This document shows, piece by piece, positions 27,039 to 35,271 of a stretch of 64,000 nt of DNA. Position numbers and translations under genes: made by a program. Positions within the stretch are counted from its first letter, which is position 1; every line of letters begins with the position of its first letter. Below the pieces are notes generated by a model. That model had not been told where the DNA came from. It ran no database searches and worked only from the letters and a program-made list of their open reading frames with translations. Source of the DNA: Flavobacterium sp. CF136. Lineage in GTDB: Bacteria; Bacteroidota; Bacteroidia; Flavobacteriales; Flavobacteriaceae. The stretch spans positions 25,756 through 89,755 of the forward strand of contig NZ_AKJZ01000005.1 in NCBI RefSeq assembly GCF_000282055.1, read 5' to 3'.

Positions 27039-28520
27039 ATGGATATCGAAAAAGACTATATAAAGCTGATATTTGGGTTAAAACTCAAACAAGTACGCAC
27101 TCAAAAAAATCTTTCGCTTTTTGGCTTAGCCAAATTGACAAATCTTTCAAAATCGTATTTGAACGAAATTGAAAAGGGGAAAAAATATCCAAAAGGAGAT
27201 AAAATTCTGCTTTTATGCAAAACTCTGGATGTTACTTACGACCAAATGGTCTCTTTAAAACTTGATAATAACCTTGCTCCGATTGGTGAAATTTTAAAAT
27301 CAGGTATTTTAAAAGAAATTCCATTAGAGCTTTTTGGTATTCAGGAAGCCGATTTAATTGATATAATTGCAAACGCCCCGGCAAAGGTCAATGCCTTTAT
27401 TAGTACCATTATTGAAATTGCACAACATTATAATTTAAGTCGGGAAAGTTTCTTTTTGGCTGCTTTGCGTTCTTATCAGGAAGCACACAGTAATTATTTT
27501 GAAGATTTAGAAAATAAGGTAATTGCTTTTTCGAAATCCTTTCAGATTAATTTAGATTCCAAAATAAGCATTGAAGAGTTAGAAGCCATTCTAAAAGAAG
27601 AATACGAATACACTATAAAAGAAATTGCTTTTACAGATCAGGAAGCTTTGGGAGATTTACGCTCGATTTATGTTCCGAAAAGCAAAACTTTATTGCTTTC
27701 TACAGAAATTGACAACCCTCAAAAGGCATTTGTTTTAGCCAAGGAAATTGCTTATAATTATCTAAATTTATCTGACAGGCTACTGACTTTCAGCTGGATT
27801 AAATTTGATAATTTCGATCAGGTTTTGCATAATTTTTATGCTTCTTATTTTGCGGGAGCATTATTACTGCCAAGACAATTGGTTCTTGACAAAATCAATT
27901 TGTTCTTAAATAATGAACAGCCCAAACCGGAAGAATTTGTTGCGCTAATAGAGAGCTTCGAAGTTTCTCCGGAATCCTTTTACCAAAGACTGACAAACTT
28001 ATTACCTAAAGATTTTCATCTGAAAAACTTATTCTTTCTGCGGTTATCGCACCAAATAGGTTCTGATGTTTATCAGATAAAAAAAGAATTACACATTACC
28101 AATCAACAGGAACCTCACGCGAATGAAGCGAACGAGCATTATTGCAGAAGATGGGTTTCGGTAAAAACGATAGACGAAGCCATCAGACAAAATAAACCTC
28201 ATTTTTTTGATGCCCAAATTTCCAGTTATGCCAATAGTGGAAATGAATATTTAGTTTTTTCATCAGCAACAAAAGATCCGTTTGCAGAGAATTGTATCCG
28301 AAGTATTTCAGTTGGAATTTTGATCAATCCAACAATGAAAAAGAAATTCAAATTCATAGACGGAAAACCGCTTGTCAAAAGAATTGTTGGTGTTACCTGC
28401 GAAACCTGCGATGTAAAAGATTGTCTTGAAAGAGCAGCGCCACCTATTGCACTGGAAAAGAAAAAACGCCATGAAAATACGGATGCAGTTGTTCAGCAGT
28501 TTATAAATCAATATAGCTAG
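27039..28520 (+). CDS. RamB/ScfR-type regulator (XRE HTH, ImmA/IrrE-like, DUF2083)
   Basis: A 493-residue transcription factor of the short-chain fatty acyl regulator group. Residues 10-66 form an XRE-type HTH (LKQVRTQKNLSLFGLAKLTN, SKSYLNEIEKGKKYP). A central region around residues 190-330 aligns with ImmA/IrrE, but the HExxH zinc site is absent (LAKEIAYNYL), so peptidase activity is unlikely. The C-terminal DUF2083-type part ends with GVTCETCDVKDCLERAAPP, a conserved Cys cluster that may bind metal or a thioester effector. Corynebacterial RamB represses aceA/aceB, and the position divergent from aceB supports the same job here. A leaderless-looking promoter precedes it. A small hypothetical gene follows 6 bp later. 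Confidence 0.87.
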   Translation: MDIEKDYIKLIFGLKLKQVRTQKNLSLFGLAKLTNLSKSYLNEIEKGKKYPKGDKILLLCKTLDVTYDQMVSLKLDNNLAPIGEILKSGILKEIPLELFGIQEADLIDIIANAPAKVNAFISTIIEIAQHYNLSRESFFLAALRSYQEAHSNYFEDLENKVIAFSKSFQINLDSKISIEELEAILKEEYEYTIKEIAFTDQEALGDLRSIYVPKSKTLLLSTEIDNPQKAFVLAKEIAYNYLNLSDRLLTFSWIKFDNFDQVLHNFYASYFAGALLLPRQLVLDKINLFLNNEQPKPEEFVALIESFEVSPESFYQRLTNLLPKDFHLKNLFFLRLSHQIGSDVYQIKKELHITNQQEPHANEANEHYCRRWVSVKTIDEAIRQNKPHFFDAQISSYANSGNEYLVFSSATKDPFAENCIRSISVGILINPTMKKKFKFIDGKPLVKRIVGVTCETCDVKDCLERAAPPIALEKKKRHENTDAVVQQFINQYS

Positions 28521-28526
28521 AATGTT

Positions 28527-28886
28527 ATGAAATATTTCACTTTAATAATAACTCTGATTTCTATTAATTCAAACCAGAAAACAGATAAGCTTAATGGCCG
28601 CTACAATTATTTAATCGAAGACAACAATTTCTATATCCAAAAAGATAAAATTTCTTTTAATGATAGTGTTTTTGTATTTGACAACAAGTATATGCCAAAG
28701 GGGAAAATCTCATATGGCAATATTGTACTATTGGAAAATTTCATAAATGCAGATTTAATTATAAGCATTTCAAAAGATCAAATTAAAAAAGATACTATTC
28801 TATTTTACATGCATGACAAGAAAAGTTCCTCTGCGAATTACCTTGACGAAGTAGTTGGAAAAGGGAAATTAATCAAAATTAAATAA
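28527..28886 (+). CDS. Small hypothetical, probably exported protein
   Basis: A 119-residue protein that I do not recognise. It begins MKYFTLIITLISINSN, a short hydrophobic stretch that could be a weak signal peptide, and continues with a soluble, Lys/Asp-rich chain likely to be beta-rich (NNFYIQKDKISFNDSVFVFD, GKISYGNIVLLENF). It starts 6 bp after the regulator stop, so it may be cotranscribed with it. No catalytic motif, cysteine pair or repeat is visible. Confidence 0.55.
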   Translation: MKYFTLIITLISINSNQKTDKLNGRYNYLIEDNNFYIQKDKISFNDSVFVFDNKYMPKGKISYGNIVLLENFINADLIISISKDQIKKDTILFYMHDKKSSSANYLDEVVGKGKLIKIK

Positions 28887-28927
28887 TTCAGTTTTTTAAG
28901 AGACTTCAACATAATTATTCATCAGAA

Positions 28928-28992
28928 TCTTGTCATCTCTGACGAAAGAGAGATGACAAGATTGCGTTAGACGCACTGCTGTGCGCCTCTAC
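28928..28992. repeat. Double hairpin intergenic repeat (GTCATCTCT and GACGCAC words)
   Basis: TCTTGTCATCTCT at 28928-28940 and its exact complement at 28949-28961 form a 13-bp stem with an 8-nt loop. Directly after it, GACGCACTGCTGTGCGCCTCTAC (28970-28992 region) is a degenerate copy of the perfect GTAGAGACGCAC hairpin at 45621-45648. Behind these lie CTTAGAATCTCAGAAACTTAG words (about 29041-29065). The first stem may also serve as terminator for the upstream gene. Confidence 0.55.
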
Positions 28993-29150
28993 TTTAAAAA
29001 CCTCTGCTCCTTTGGCAACTTTGCACCTAAAATCTTAACCACTTAGAATCTCAGAAACTTAGAACCTTAAAGAACTTAATCTACATTAAGTACATTTCAT
29101 TGATGTTGGTGGTAAATTTGTACTATAAAAATAACAAAACATATAACATC

Positions 29151-29867
29151 ATGGAAAATATAGTATTGCACAAGGCAGAAACAAGAGGAAATGCAAATCA
29201 CGGATGGCTTAACGCTTATCATAGCTTTAGTTTTGCAAGCTGGTACAATCCGGAAAGAGTTCAGTTTGGGGCACTTCGCGTTTTAAACGATGATACAATT
29301 GCAGGCGGAATGGGTTTTGGAACTCATCCACACGATAATATGGAAATCATTACCATTCCGTTAGAAGGTGATTTAGCACACAAAGACAGTATGGGAAATA
29401 CGGAGATTATCAAAAATGGTGATATTCAGGTAATGAGTGCCGGAACCGGAATTCAACATAGTGAATTTAATCCAAATGCTGATCAGCAAACCAAATTGTT
29501 ACAAATCTGGTTGTTTCCAAACCAACGAAATGTAACACCTCGTTACCAACAGATCACTTTGAATGTTGCGGACAGACACAACAAATTAGCTCAGGTTTTA
29601 TCCCCAAATGCAGATGACGAAGGTGTTTGGATTCATCAGGATGCCTGGTTTAATATGGGTAATTTTGATGCCGGAACTACTACAGAATATAAAATTAAAA
29701 AAGAAGGAAACGGAGTTTATGCTTTTATTTTAAAAGGAAACGTAACTATTAATGGTCAGGAATTAAACACTCGTGACGCTCTTGGAATTTCGGATTTTGA
29801 AACTTTAAACATCAAGGCAAATACTGATGCAGAGTTTCTGTTAATGGATATTCCGATGAATTATTAA
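29151..29867 (+). CDS. Pirin family protein (bicupin)
   Basis: A 238-residue pirin-type bicupin, likely Fe(II)-binding; some bacterial homologues are quercetin 2,3-dioxygenases, others have regulatory or unknown roles. The N-terminal cupin holds FGTHPHDNMEIITIPLEG and GTGIQHSEFN, giving the His-His-His-Glu metal set. Also typical: HGWLNAYHSFSFASWY near the start. The ATG 29151 is preferred over an upstream ATG at 29100, because TAAATTTG at 29113-29120 looks like a -7 box lying inside the longer frame. It is monocistronic, with a strong terminator at 29893-29937. Confidence 0.9.
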   Translation: MENIVLHKAETRGNANHGWLNAYHSFSFASWYNPERVQFGALRVLNDDTIAGGMGFGTHPHDNMEIITIPLEGDLAHKDSMGNTEIIKNGDIQVMSAGTGIQHSEFNPNADQQTKLLQIWLFPNQRNVTPRYQQITLNVADRHNKLAQVLSPNADDEGVWIHQDAWFNMGNFDAGTTTEYKIKKEGNGVYAFILKGNVTINGQELNTRDALGISDFETLNIKANTDAEFLLMDIPMNY

Positions 29868-29892
29868 TTAAGGAAATAACTAATACCCTTTC

Positions 29893-29937
29893 AAGAAACG
29901 ATAAATAAGTTGAAAATCACCTTATTTATCGTTTCTT
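29893..29937 (+). terminator. Strong terminator of the pirin gene
   Basis: AAGAAACGATAAATAAG and its exact complement form a perfect 17-bp stem with an 11-nt loop, followed by T8. It begins 26 bp after the stop codon. Confidence 0.85.
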
Positions 29938-30039
29938 TTTTTTGCCTAAAATTTTTACAAAACCCAAAAGAAAGACTAAATTTATTAAAAGAAAATTGGT
30001 CTGACTTTAAATAAAAATAAACCACTAAATTTCTCAACC

Positions 30040-30270
30040 ATGAATCCAAATAACCTTACCAAAGAATATACAAACGGTGAAGTAACAATTGTATGGGAAT
30101 CCGGAAAATGTATACATTCAGCCAACTGTGTAAAAAATAATCCGGATGTGTTTCATCCAAAAGAAAAACCCTGGATTAAAGCTGAAGCCTCAACATCAGA
30201 AAAAATCATGGAAACAATAAAAAAATGTCCGTCTGGTGCTTTAACTTATTATTTGAACAACAAGAAATAG
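30040..30270 (+). CDS. Mono-cluster ferredoxin-like (4Fe-4S)-binding protein (YjdI type)
   Basis: A 76-residue protein of the YjdI/DUF1271 group (Fer4_19). The sequence WESGKCIHSANCVKNNPDVF and a final KKCPSGALTYY give three cysteines of a divergent single-cluster ferredoxin; the remaining ligand may differ from classical CxxCxxC. Small size and absence of a signal peptide indicate a cytoplasmic electron carrier or cluster donor. In other bacteria it neighbours YjdJ-type acetyltransferases, which is not the case here: it is alone between the pirin and YceI genes with its own terminator. Confidence 0.85.
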   Translation: MNPNNLTKEYTNGEVTIVWESGKCIHSANCVKNNPDVFHPKEKPWIKAEASTSEKIMETIKKCPSGALTYYLNNKK

Positions 30271-30275
30271 TCCTT

Positions 30276-30296
30276 CGACTTCGCTTAGCATGACAA
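30276..30296. repeat. CTTCGACTTCGCT intergenic word
   Basis: CTTCGACTTCGCTTAGCATGA lies a few bases after the ferredoxin stop. Related words occur at about 33717-33738 (TCGACTTCGCTCAATGTGAC) and 57229-57247 (CTTCGACTCCGCTCAGTGC). Three intergenic copies in 64 kb mark a dispersed repeat family. Confidence 0.5.
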
Positions 30297-30302
30297 CAAT
30301 AT

Positions 30303-30332
30303 AAATGTGATAATCAAAAAGTTATCACATTT
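30303..30332 (+). terminator. Terminator of the ferredoxin gene
   Basis: AAATGTGATAA and TTATCACATTT pair perfectly around an 8-nt loop and run into T6. Confidence 0.8.
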
Positions 30333-30425
30333 TTTATTTCTTAATCTAGGTTAAGTGACTTTAGAATACTGTCAACGTAACTTTGTCTTATCAAAATGAA
30401 ATTATAATATTTAAAAAATAAAATT

Positions 30426-30959
30426 ATGGCAACTACAAAATGGTCAATTGATCCAACGCACTCAGAAATTGGTTTTAAAGTAAAACACATGATGTTTACA
30501 AATGTTTCAGGAAAATTTGGAGCTTACGATGCAACAATAACTACAGATGGTGATAATTTTGAAAACGCAGCAATTGAATTTTCCGGCGATATCGCTTCTA
30601 TCGATACTGCAAATACCGACAGGGATAATCACCTAAAAAGCGGCGATTTTTTTGATGCTGAAAATCATCCAAAGTTAACTTTCAAAGCTTCAGCATTCAA
30701 AAAGATTAATGATGAAAAGTATGAACTTAAAGGAGATCTGAACATCAGAGGTATTGCAAAAACAGTAACTTTTCCAGTAGAATATAGCGGAATCATGACT
30801 GACCCATGGGGAAATACAAAAGTAGGTTTGAGTATTGAAGGAAAAATAAACCGCAAAGACTGGGGTTTAAACTGGAATTCGGCTTTAGAAACCGGTGGAG
30901 TTTTAGTTGGTGAAGAAGTTAAATTAAATATTGAACTGCAATTTGCGAAACAGGCGTAA
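30426..30959 (+). CDS. YceI family lipid-binding protein
   Basis: A 177-residue YceI-like protein, a lipocalin-like beta-barrel that binds polyisoprenoid or amide lipids. Seen: WSIDPTHSEIGFKVKHMMFT at the start, VSGKFGAYDA, DNHLKSGDFFDAENHPKLTF, GDLNIRGIAKTVTFPVEY and RKDWGLNWN. There is no signal peptide, unlike E. coli YceI, so it should be cytoplasmic, which is common for the Bacteroidota form. A TAACTTTG -7-like box is at 30378-30385, 40 bp before the ATG, with no clear -33. It stands alone. Confidence 0.92.
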   Translation: MATTKWSIDPTHSEIGFKVKHMMFTNVSGKFGAYDATITTDGDNFENAAIEFSGDIASIDTANTDRDNHLKSGDFFDAENHPKLTFKASAFKKINDEKYELKGDLNIRGIAKTVTFPVEYSGIMTDPWGNTKVGLSIEGKINRKDWGLNWNSALETGGVLVGEEVKLNIELQFAKQA

Positions 30960-31016
30960 TTATTATTTATTTTTAACCTGAGTTCAATAAATCTATTCTT
31001 TCACAATCAATTTTAC

Positions 31017-31208
31017 ATGAATCGTTCCTACGGAACTCTTTTTATCATTCTTTATTCCCAACGGATTAAAATCCGTCGCTACAATATCTTGCTAGCCTAC
31101 AGCTCTTTATGTAAAAGTTTCAAAGGAACGATTCGTTTTGTAGCAACGGATTTTAATCCGTTGAAAATATTTGATTATGAATTATAGAGTTCCGTAGGAA
31201 CGATTCAT
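31017..31208. repeat. 192-bp long inverted-repeat element (REP/BIME-like)
   Basis: Outer arms: 31017-31038 and 31187-31208 are a perfect 22-bp inverted repeat (core CGTTCCTACGGAAC). Inner arms: 31059-31084 and 31138-31163 match at 25 of 26 positions around the self-complementary ACGGATTAAAATCCGT. A partial third copy of the outer word (AGGAACGATTCG) lies at 31124-31135. It fills much of the 425-bp gap 30960-31384; apart from the fabD terminator and a GAGACTGAAAACT repeat I see nothing else there and no coding potential. Confidence 0.75.
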
Positions 31209-31291
31209 ATAAAATTAATTGAAATTTTGAAACAATAGATTTATAACTAAATCAGGCTTCTATTAAGATACGCGAAATATCTACATACAAA

Positions 31292-31326
31292 AAACCCTTC
31301 TTAAACTATTTGTCTATGAAGGGTTT
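31292..31326 (-). terminator. Terminator of fabD
   Basis: AAACCCTTC and GAAGGGTTT form a 9-bp stem about 60 bp beyond the fabD stop on the minus strand, with an A-run (T-run on the transcript) after it. Confidence 0.7.
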
Positions 31327-31351
31327 CTTTATTTTAACTTGTTAACGGGAT

Positions 31352-31382
31352 ACTGAGACCGAAAACTGAGACTGAAAACTAA
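31352..31382. repeat. GAGACTGAAAACT repeat next to fabD stop
   Basis: Two adjacent copies of ACTGAGACnGAAAACT touch the fabD stop region. The same words occur at 17934-17952 and 35272-35337, also directly beside gene ends. Confidence 0.55.
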
Positions 31383-31384
31383 TT

Positions 31385-32260
31385 TTAAGCATTAGCCGTA
31401 GTTGCTTCTTTATCAATTTTACCGATTAAACCTGCCAATACCTTTCCAGGACCAACTTCAGTAAATAAAGTAGCACCGTCAGCAATCATTTGCTGTACAG
31501 ATTGCGTCCATTTTACCGGAGCAGTCAACTGAATAATTAAGTTCTTTTTGATTTCGTTTGCATCCGAAACAGCACTTGCCGTTACGTTTTGATATACCGG
31601 ACAAATTGGAGTTGAAAAGATAGTCGCTTCAATAGCTGCTGCCAATTCTTCTCTTGCAGGTTCCATCATTGGTGAGTGAAATGCTCCTCCAACAGGTAAA
31701 ATTAATGCTCTTTTTGCTCCCGCAGCTTTCATTGCCTCACACGCTTTTTCAACTGCTGAAGTTTCTCCTGAAATTACTAATTGTCCGGGACAATTATAAT
31801 TTGCAGCCACTACAATTCCGTCAATAGAGGCACAAACATCTTCAACCACATTATCTGCTAATCCTAAAACAGCAGCCATTGTTGAAGGTGTTATTTCGCA
31901 AGCTTTTTGCATAGCCAAAGCACGTTGCGAAACTAATTTCAAACCGTCTTCAAAAGATAAAGTTCCGTTGGCAACCAAGGCCGAAAATTCTCCTAAAGAA
32001 TGTCCTGCAACCATTTCCGGTTTAAAATCTTCCCCTAAGGTTTTAGCCAGAATAACTGAGTGTAAAAAAACGGCTGGTTGTGTAACTTTAGTTTCTTTTA
32101 GTTCTTCGGCAGTTCCTTCAAACATGATATCTGTAATTCTGAAACCTAAAATTTCATTCGCTTTTTCGAATAATTCTTTGGCTAATGCTGATGATTCATA
32201 TAAGTCTTTGCCCATTCCTGTAAACTGTGCGCCCTGACCCGGAAATACGTATGCTTTCAT
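31385..32260 (-). CDS. fabD: Malonyl-CoA:ACP transacylase
   Basis: A 291-residue FabD transferring malonyl from CoA to acyl carrier protein for fatty acid synthesis. Seen: YVFPGQGAQFTGMGKDLY at the N-terminus, the nucleophile serine in VAGHSLGEFSALVANG (Ser88), the Arg of QRALAMQKA, and the catalytic His of GGAFHSPMMEPA (near 199). Length is typical. A TATTTTTG -7-like box lies at 32316-32323 on the minus strand. It is not clustered with other fab genes here; a DUF983 gene precedes it on the same strand with a 71-bp gap. Confidence 0.96.
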   Translation of the reverse strand: MKAYVFPGQGAQFTGMGKDLYESSALAKELFEKANEILGFRITDIMFEGTAEELKETKVTQPAVFLHSVILAKTLGEDFKPEMVAGHSLGEFSALVANGTLSFEDGLKLVSQRALAMQKACEITPSTMAAVLGLADNVVEDVCASIDGIVVAANYNCPGQLVISGETSAVEKACEAMKAAGAKRALILPVGGAFHSPMMEPAREELAAAIEATIFSTPICPVYQNVTASAVSDANEIKKNLIIQLTAPVKWTQSVQQMIADGATLFTEVGPGKVLAGLIGKIDKEATTANA

Positions 32261-32331
32261 TTGTCTAATTTAAAGATTGATATTTTTAAATTGAAAATTA
32301 GTTTCAATTGAAAGGCAAAAATAACATTTTT

Positions 32332-32694
32332 TTAGCTTGAATAATTCTTAAACATATAAATCCATAATAATCTTGAAAATCGAAGATTAAAGAAGGAAAA
32401 TGTAATAATTACCCCGGCTATAATTGGAATAATTCGTAAATCAAATGTTTTTTCGAAGAAAAATTGCGCAACACAATAAGTAGCAATTGCCTGAGCAACT
32501 GTCAACCCGTAATTAACATACATTGCCCCAAAAAAGTAACCCGGCTCTTTTTGAAATTTATAATTACAATGACTGCAGTGTTCGTTCATTTTTGGAAAGC
32601 CAAAATTCAGGAAAATATTCTTGTCTTTAAAAACTTTTCCTTTATGACAATTTGGACATTCATTTTTCAAAATATGGATTAGTGTATTTGACAT
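32332..32694 (-). CDS. DUF983 zinc-ribbon membrane protein
   Basis: A 120-residue DUF983 protein. The N-terminus carries two CxxC pairs, CPNCHKG (Cys13/Cys16) and CSHC (about 40-43), forming a likely zinc ribbon. Two hydrophobic segments follow (GYFFGAMYVNYGLTVAQAIA to about 75, and IPIIAGVIITFSFFNL about 88-105), indicating an inner-membrane protein. Function is unknown; in some Proteobacteria relatives lie near cytochrome oxidase genes, but no such genes are present here. Confidence 0.85.
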   Translation of the reverse strand: MSNTLIHILKNECPNCHKGKVFKDKNIFLNFGFPKMNEHCSHCNYKFQKEPGYFFGAMYVNYGLTVAQAIATYCVAQFFFEKTFDLRIIPIIAGVIITFSFFNLRFSRLLWIYMFKNYSS

Positions 32695-32788
32695 GACTTT
32701 GTTGTTTTTATTTAAACAAAGGTATATTAGATTCTATTAAAGCCTTTTTTATATCTTCGCCACTTATAGCATAATAAAGACATTTACC

Positions 32789-33658
32789 ATGAAGAAATAT
32801 CCAATTTATAGTGTCCGGAATTTTAGCTGCAACGATATTCATCGTGATTTTTATGTAAATCCTTTTAAAGAACATTTAAAAAACCACAGTTTTGTCGAAG
32901 AACCTCATCGGCATGATTCTTATTTGATGGTTTTTTTTACAAATGGTTCCGGAATCCATGAAATAGATTTTGACCGGTTTGAGATTAAAAAAGGAAGTTT
33001 ATTTGTTTTACAGCCCGGACAAATGCATCATTGGAGTTTGTCTGACGATGTTGAGGGCTTTGTAATTATATTTTCGCAGGAGCTTTATAATTTATATTTC
33101 GGGCAGAAAAAAATCAATGATTATAACTTTTATCATTCGATTCATAATCGGCCGGAAATGGTTTTTGAAGCAACAGAAACACCAAAAATTTTGCCTTATT
33201 TCAATCTTCTGATTGAAGAAAATAGCGAACATAATAATTTTCAATTGGATAAAATGCTGAATTTACTGGATTGTATTCATATTGAAATTGCCCGAAAATA
33301 TAGTGAAACCTATTCACATCAGACACATTCGTATAATATCAAAATCAACACTTTTGAAAAGCTTTTGGAACAGCATTTTAAAGAAAACAAATCACCATCA
33401 TTTTATGCCGATAAACTAAATATCACGCTAAAACATCTGAACCGAATTTGTAATGAAATTTTACAAAAAACGGCTACCGAAGTCATTATGGATCGGGTAA
33501 TTCTTGAAATCAAACGTATGTTAACTGACAAGCAACTGGCTGTAAATGAAGTCGCGTCTGCCGTGGGCTACGATGATTATTCCTATTTTTCAAGAGTGTT
33601 TAAAAAGCAAACCGGATTTTCCCCAACAGGATTTCGGAATTTAAAAAGTAAAAATTAA
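32789..33658 (+). CDS. AraC family transcriptional regulator
   Basis: A 289-residue regulator. The N-terminal half is a cupin-like sensor domain (HRHDSYLMVFFTNGSG, GSLFVLQPGQMHHWSL); the C-terminal ~100 residues carry two HTH motifs (SPSFYADKLNITLKHLNRIC and LAVNEVASAVGYDDYSYFSR) followed by FKKQTGFSPTGFR. It probably responds to a small hydrophobic or sugar ligand. Neither neighbour suggests its target: DUF983 lies divergent at 95 bp and the nitrate island starts beyond a convergent gap. The stop codon overlaps a 15-bp inverted repeat. Confidence 0.88.
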   Translation: MKKYPIYSVRNFSCNDIHRDFYVNPFKEHLKNHSFVEEPHRHDSYLMVFFTNGSGIHEIDFDRFEIKKGSLFVLQPGQMHHWSLSDDVEGFVIIFSQELYNLYFGQKKINDYNFYHSIHNRPEMVFEATETPKILPYFNLLIEENSEHNNFQLDKMLNLLDCIHIEIARKYSETYSHQTHSYNIKINTFEKLLEQHFKENKSPSFYADKLNITLKHLNRICNEILQKTATEVIMDRVILEIKRMLTDKQLAVNEVASAVGYDDYSYFSRVFKKQTGFSPTGFRNLKSKN

Positions 33659-33779
33659 ACCATATAAGTGATATAAGTTCATTGAAGCGTTGAGTTATAT
33701 ACTGTAGTCACAAGCATCTCGACTTCGCTCAATGTGACAATAACAAAAACTTAAATTTTCTTACATCACTTATATGGTT
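33658..33779. repeat. 122-bp inverted-repeat unit overlapping the AraC stop codon
   Basis: AACCATATAAGTGAT at 33658-33672 and its exact complement at 33765-33779. The left arm begins on the last base of the AraC TAA. The interior holds ATATAAGTTCATT (shared with 1331-1343) and a TCGACTTCGCTCAATGTGAC word. The arms may fold into a terminator-like structure for the two convergent genes. Confidence 0.6.
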
Positions 33780-33822
33780 GAAATTTATTTGTTTCGATAA
33801 AAAACTGCAAAGCATTAAAAAT

Positions 33823-35256
33823 TTAAGTAGTAACCGATTCTAAAATCTTAAAATTACTTTTTGGGGCTTCGCATAATGAACAACAGTATGTTTCGGATAA
33901 ATCTGTAAATAAAATACCTTTTGGAATGTTCTGGCTTTCATCTCCGTATTCCGGATTATAAAGAGAAAGACATTCCTGACACTGGTAAATATCTAATTGT
34001 GGTTTTTCTTTTTTCTGATTATTTTCGACTGTTTCAGGAATTAAATTTCCTAATCCTTCAAAATATTTCCTGCTCAATTCGATTAGAACAGTAGGCAGTT
34101 CCAATTTATCGATATCCTGCGAATGCACAATATATTCGCGTGTATTTGGGTCAAAATTCTTTGCAAATAAAACATTATAGGTATCACGAATTTTAATAGA
34201 CTCCAAATCTTTAGGCAAATCATTTTTTTCGATTACAATCGAAGTAAAATAATGTCCGTCACGATTGTATTCCGACAAACCAAAATTTAATCCATATGTA
34301 CTGATGTCAAATTGATCAAGTGTACGAACCAAAAAAGTTTTAAGGTTCAAAGCCCATTCCATAGCTACCGGTAAATGCCAGTTAAGTTCTAAAAGTGAAT
34401 GACGGACATTGATTCCTTTTTTACCTAAAAATTTCTCCCATTCCAGTTTTCGATCTTTCGGGATTCCTTTTACAATAAATGATTTCCAGGGTGTAATACA
34501 TATTTTTCCGATTTTACAATCGAAACATAAATCACACATTTCTTTTAGGAAGTCTAAATCATACAGATTATTTCTCCAATACAAACCGAGCCAATATTGG
34601 TCGATTCCCATTCTGTTCATACCTTCATAGTATGGAAAAGGGTAAAACGGAACATTCAAAGGTTTATCAATGGTTCTGTTATTGGTATCTAAAGCTTCAC
34701 TTACCAAACTAAAAATCATATCTATTCCGCAAAATTCTTCAGTCGCAACAATACGTTCAATTTCATAATAAAATTGCGCTATATCCCAACTGTAAATCAA
34801 CACAGGATATACTTCCATACGCTGCCATTTAGGTAAACGAATATACAGATACCAATAATCCTCATGCTCAGAAGCAATAAAATTAAGATGACCTGTAAAC
34901 AATGGAACTAATTGCTGTTTAGGATCATTGATATTTACTTTAAGCTTCGGCTGGTCTTTAAACAGCTCTAAAATATATAAAAACTTATTTCCTGTAAGCC
35001 AATTGGTATTTCTAAAAATATCTGTAGAGACATAAGAGGAAACGATATTATTACCACTTTTTTCATCCGGAAAAACAAAATGATGTTTACCCATTCTTTC
35101 CTTATCCAAAGCAGCAAAGCCTTTTGGAAAAATAATATCTTGTCTTGAACCAAATGAAATTGAATCTAAACCCTGATCCATCGCCATATTAACAACTTCT
35201 CTAAGTTCACCCGGCGAAATAACGCCTCCTTTTACTATTAATCTCGTTAATTCCAT
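33823..35256 (-). CDS. Sulfite/nitrite-reductase-like protein fused to rubredoxin
   Basis: A 477-residue protein at the end of the nitrate reductase transcription unit. Residues 1-60 resemble a ferredoxin-like half-domain of the sulfite/nitrite reductase superfamily (GGVISPGELREVVNMAMDQG, SISFGSRQDIIFP). A middle segment reads CDLCFDCKIGKICITPW (near 238-254), reminiscent of the segment before the second half-domain, but the usual C-x5-C...C-x3-C siroheme/4Fe-4S ligands are not apparent, so reductase activity is doubtful. The C-terminus (about 424-470) is a rubredoxin: CQEC, NPEYGD, then CSLC. It probably passes electrons to, or helps assemble, the nitrate or nitrite reductase; that role is inference. 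The nitrate reductase start of the next gene lies upstream on the same strand. Confidence 0.75.
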   Translation of the reverse strand: MELTRLIVKGGVISPGELREVVNMAMDQGLDSISFGSRQDIIFPKGFAALDKERMGKHHFVFPDEKSGNNIVSSYVSTDIFRNTNWLTGNKFLYILELFKDQPKLKVNINDPKQQLVPLFTGHLNFIASEHEDYWYLYIRLPKWQRMEVYPVLIYSWDIAQFYYEIERIVATEEFCGIDMIFSLVSEALDTNNRTIDKPLNVPFYPFPYYEGMNRMGIDQYWLGLYWRNNLYDLDFLKEMCDLCFDCKIGKICITPWKSFIVKGIPKDRKLEWEKFLGKKGINVRHSLLELNWHLPVAMEWALNLKTFLVRTLDQFDISTYGLNFGLSEYNRDGHYFTSIVIEKNDLPKDLESIKIRDTYNVLFAKNFDPNTREYIVHSQDIDKLELPTVLIELSRKYFEGLGNLIPETVENNQKKEKPQLDIYQCQECLSLYNPEYGDESQNIPKGILFTDLSETYCCSLCEAPKSNFKILESVTT

Positions 35257-35271
35257 GTTTCTTTAGTTTAC

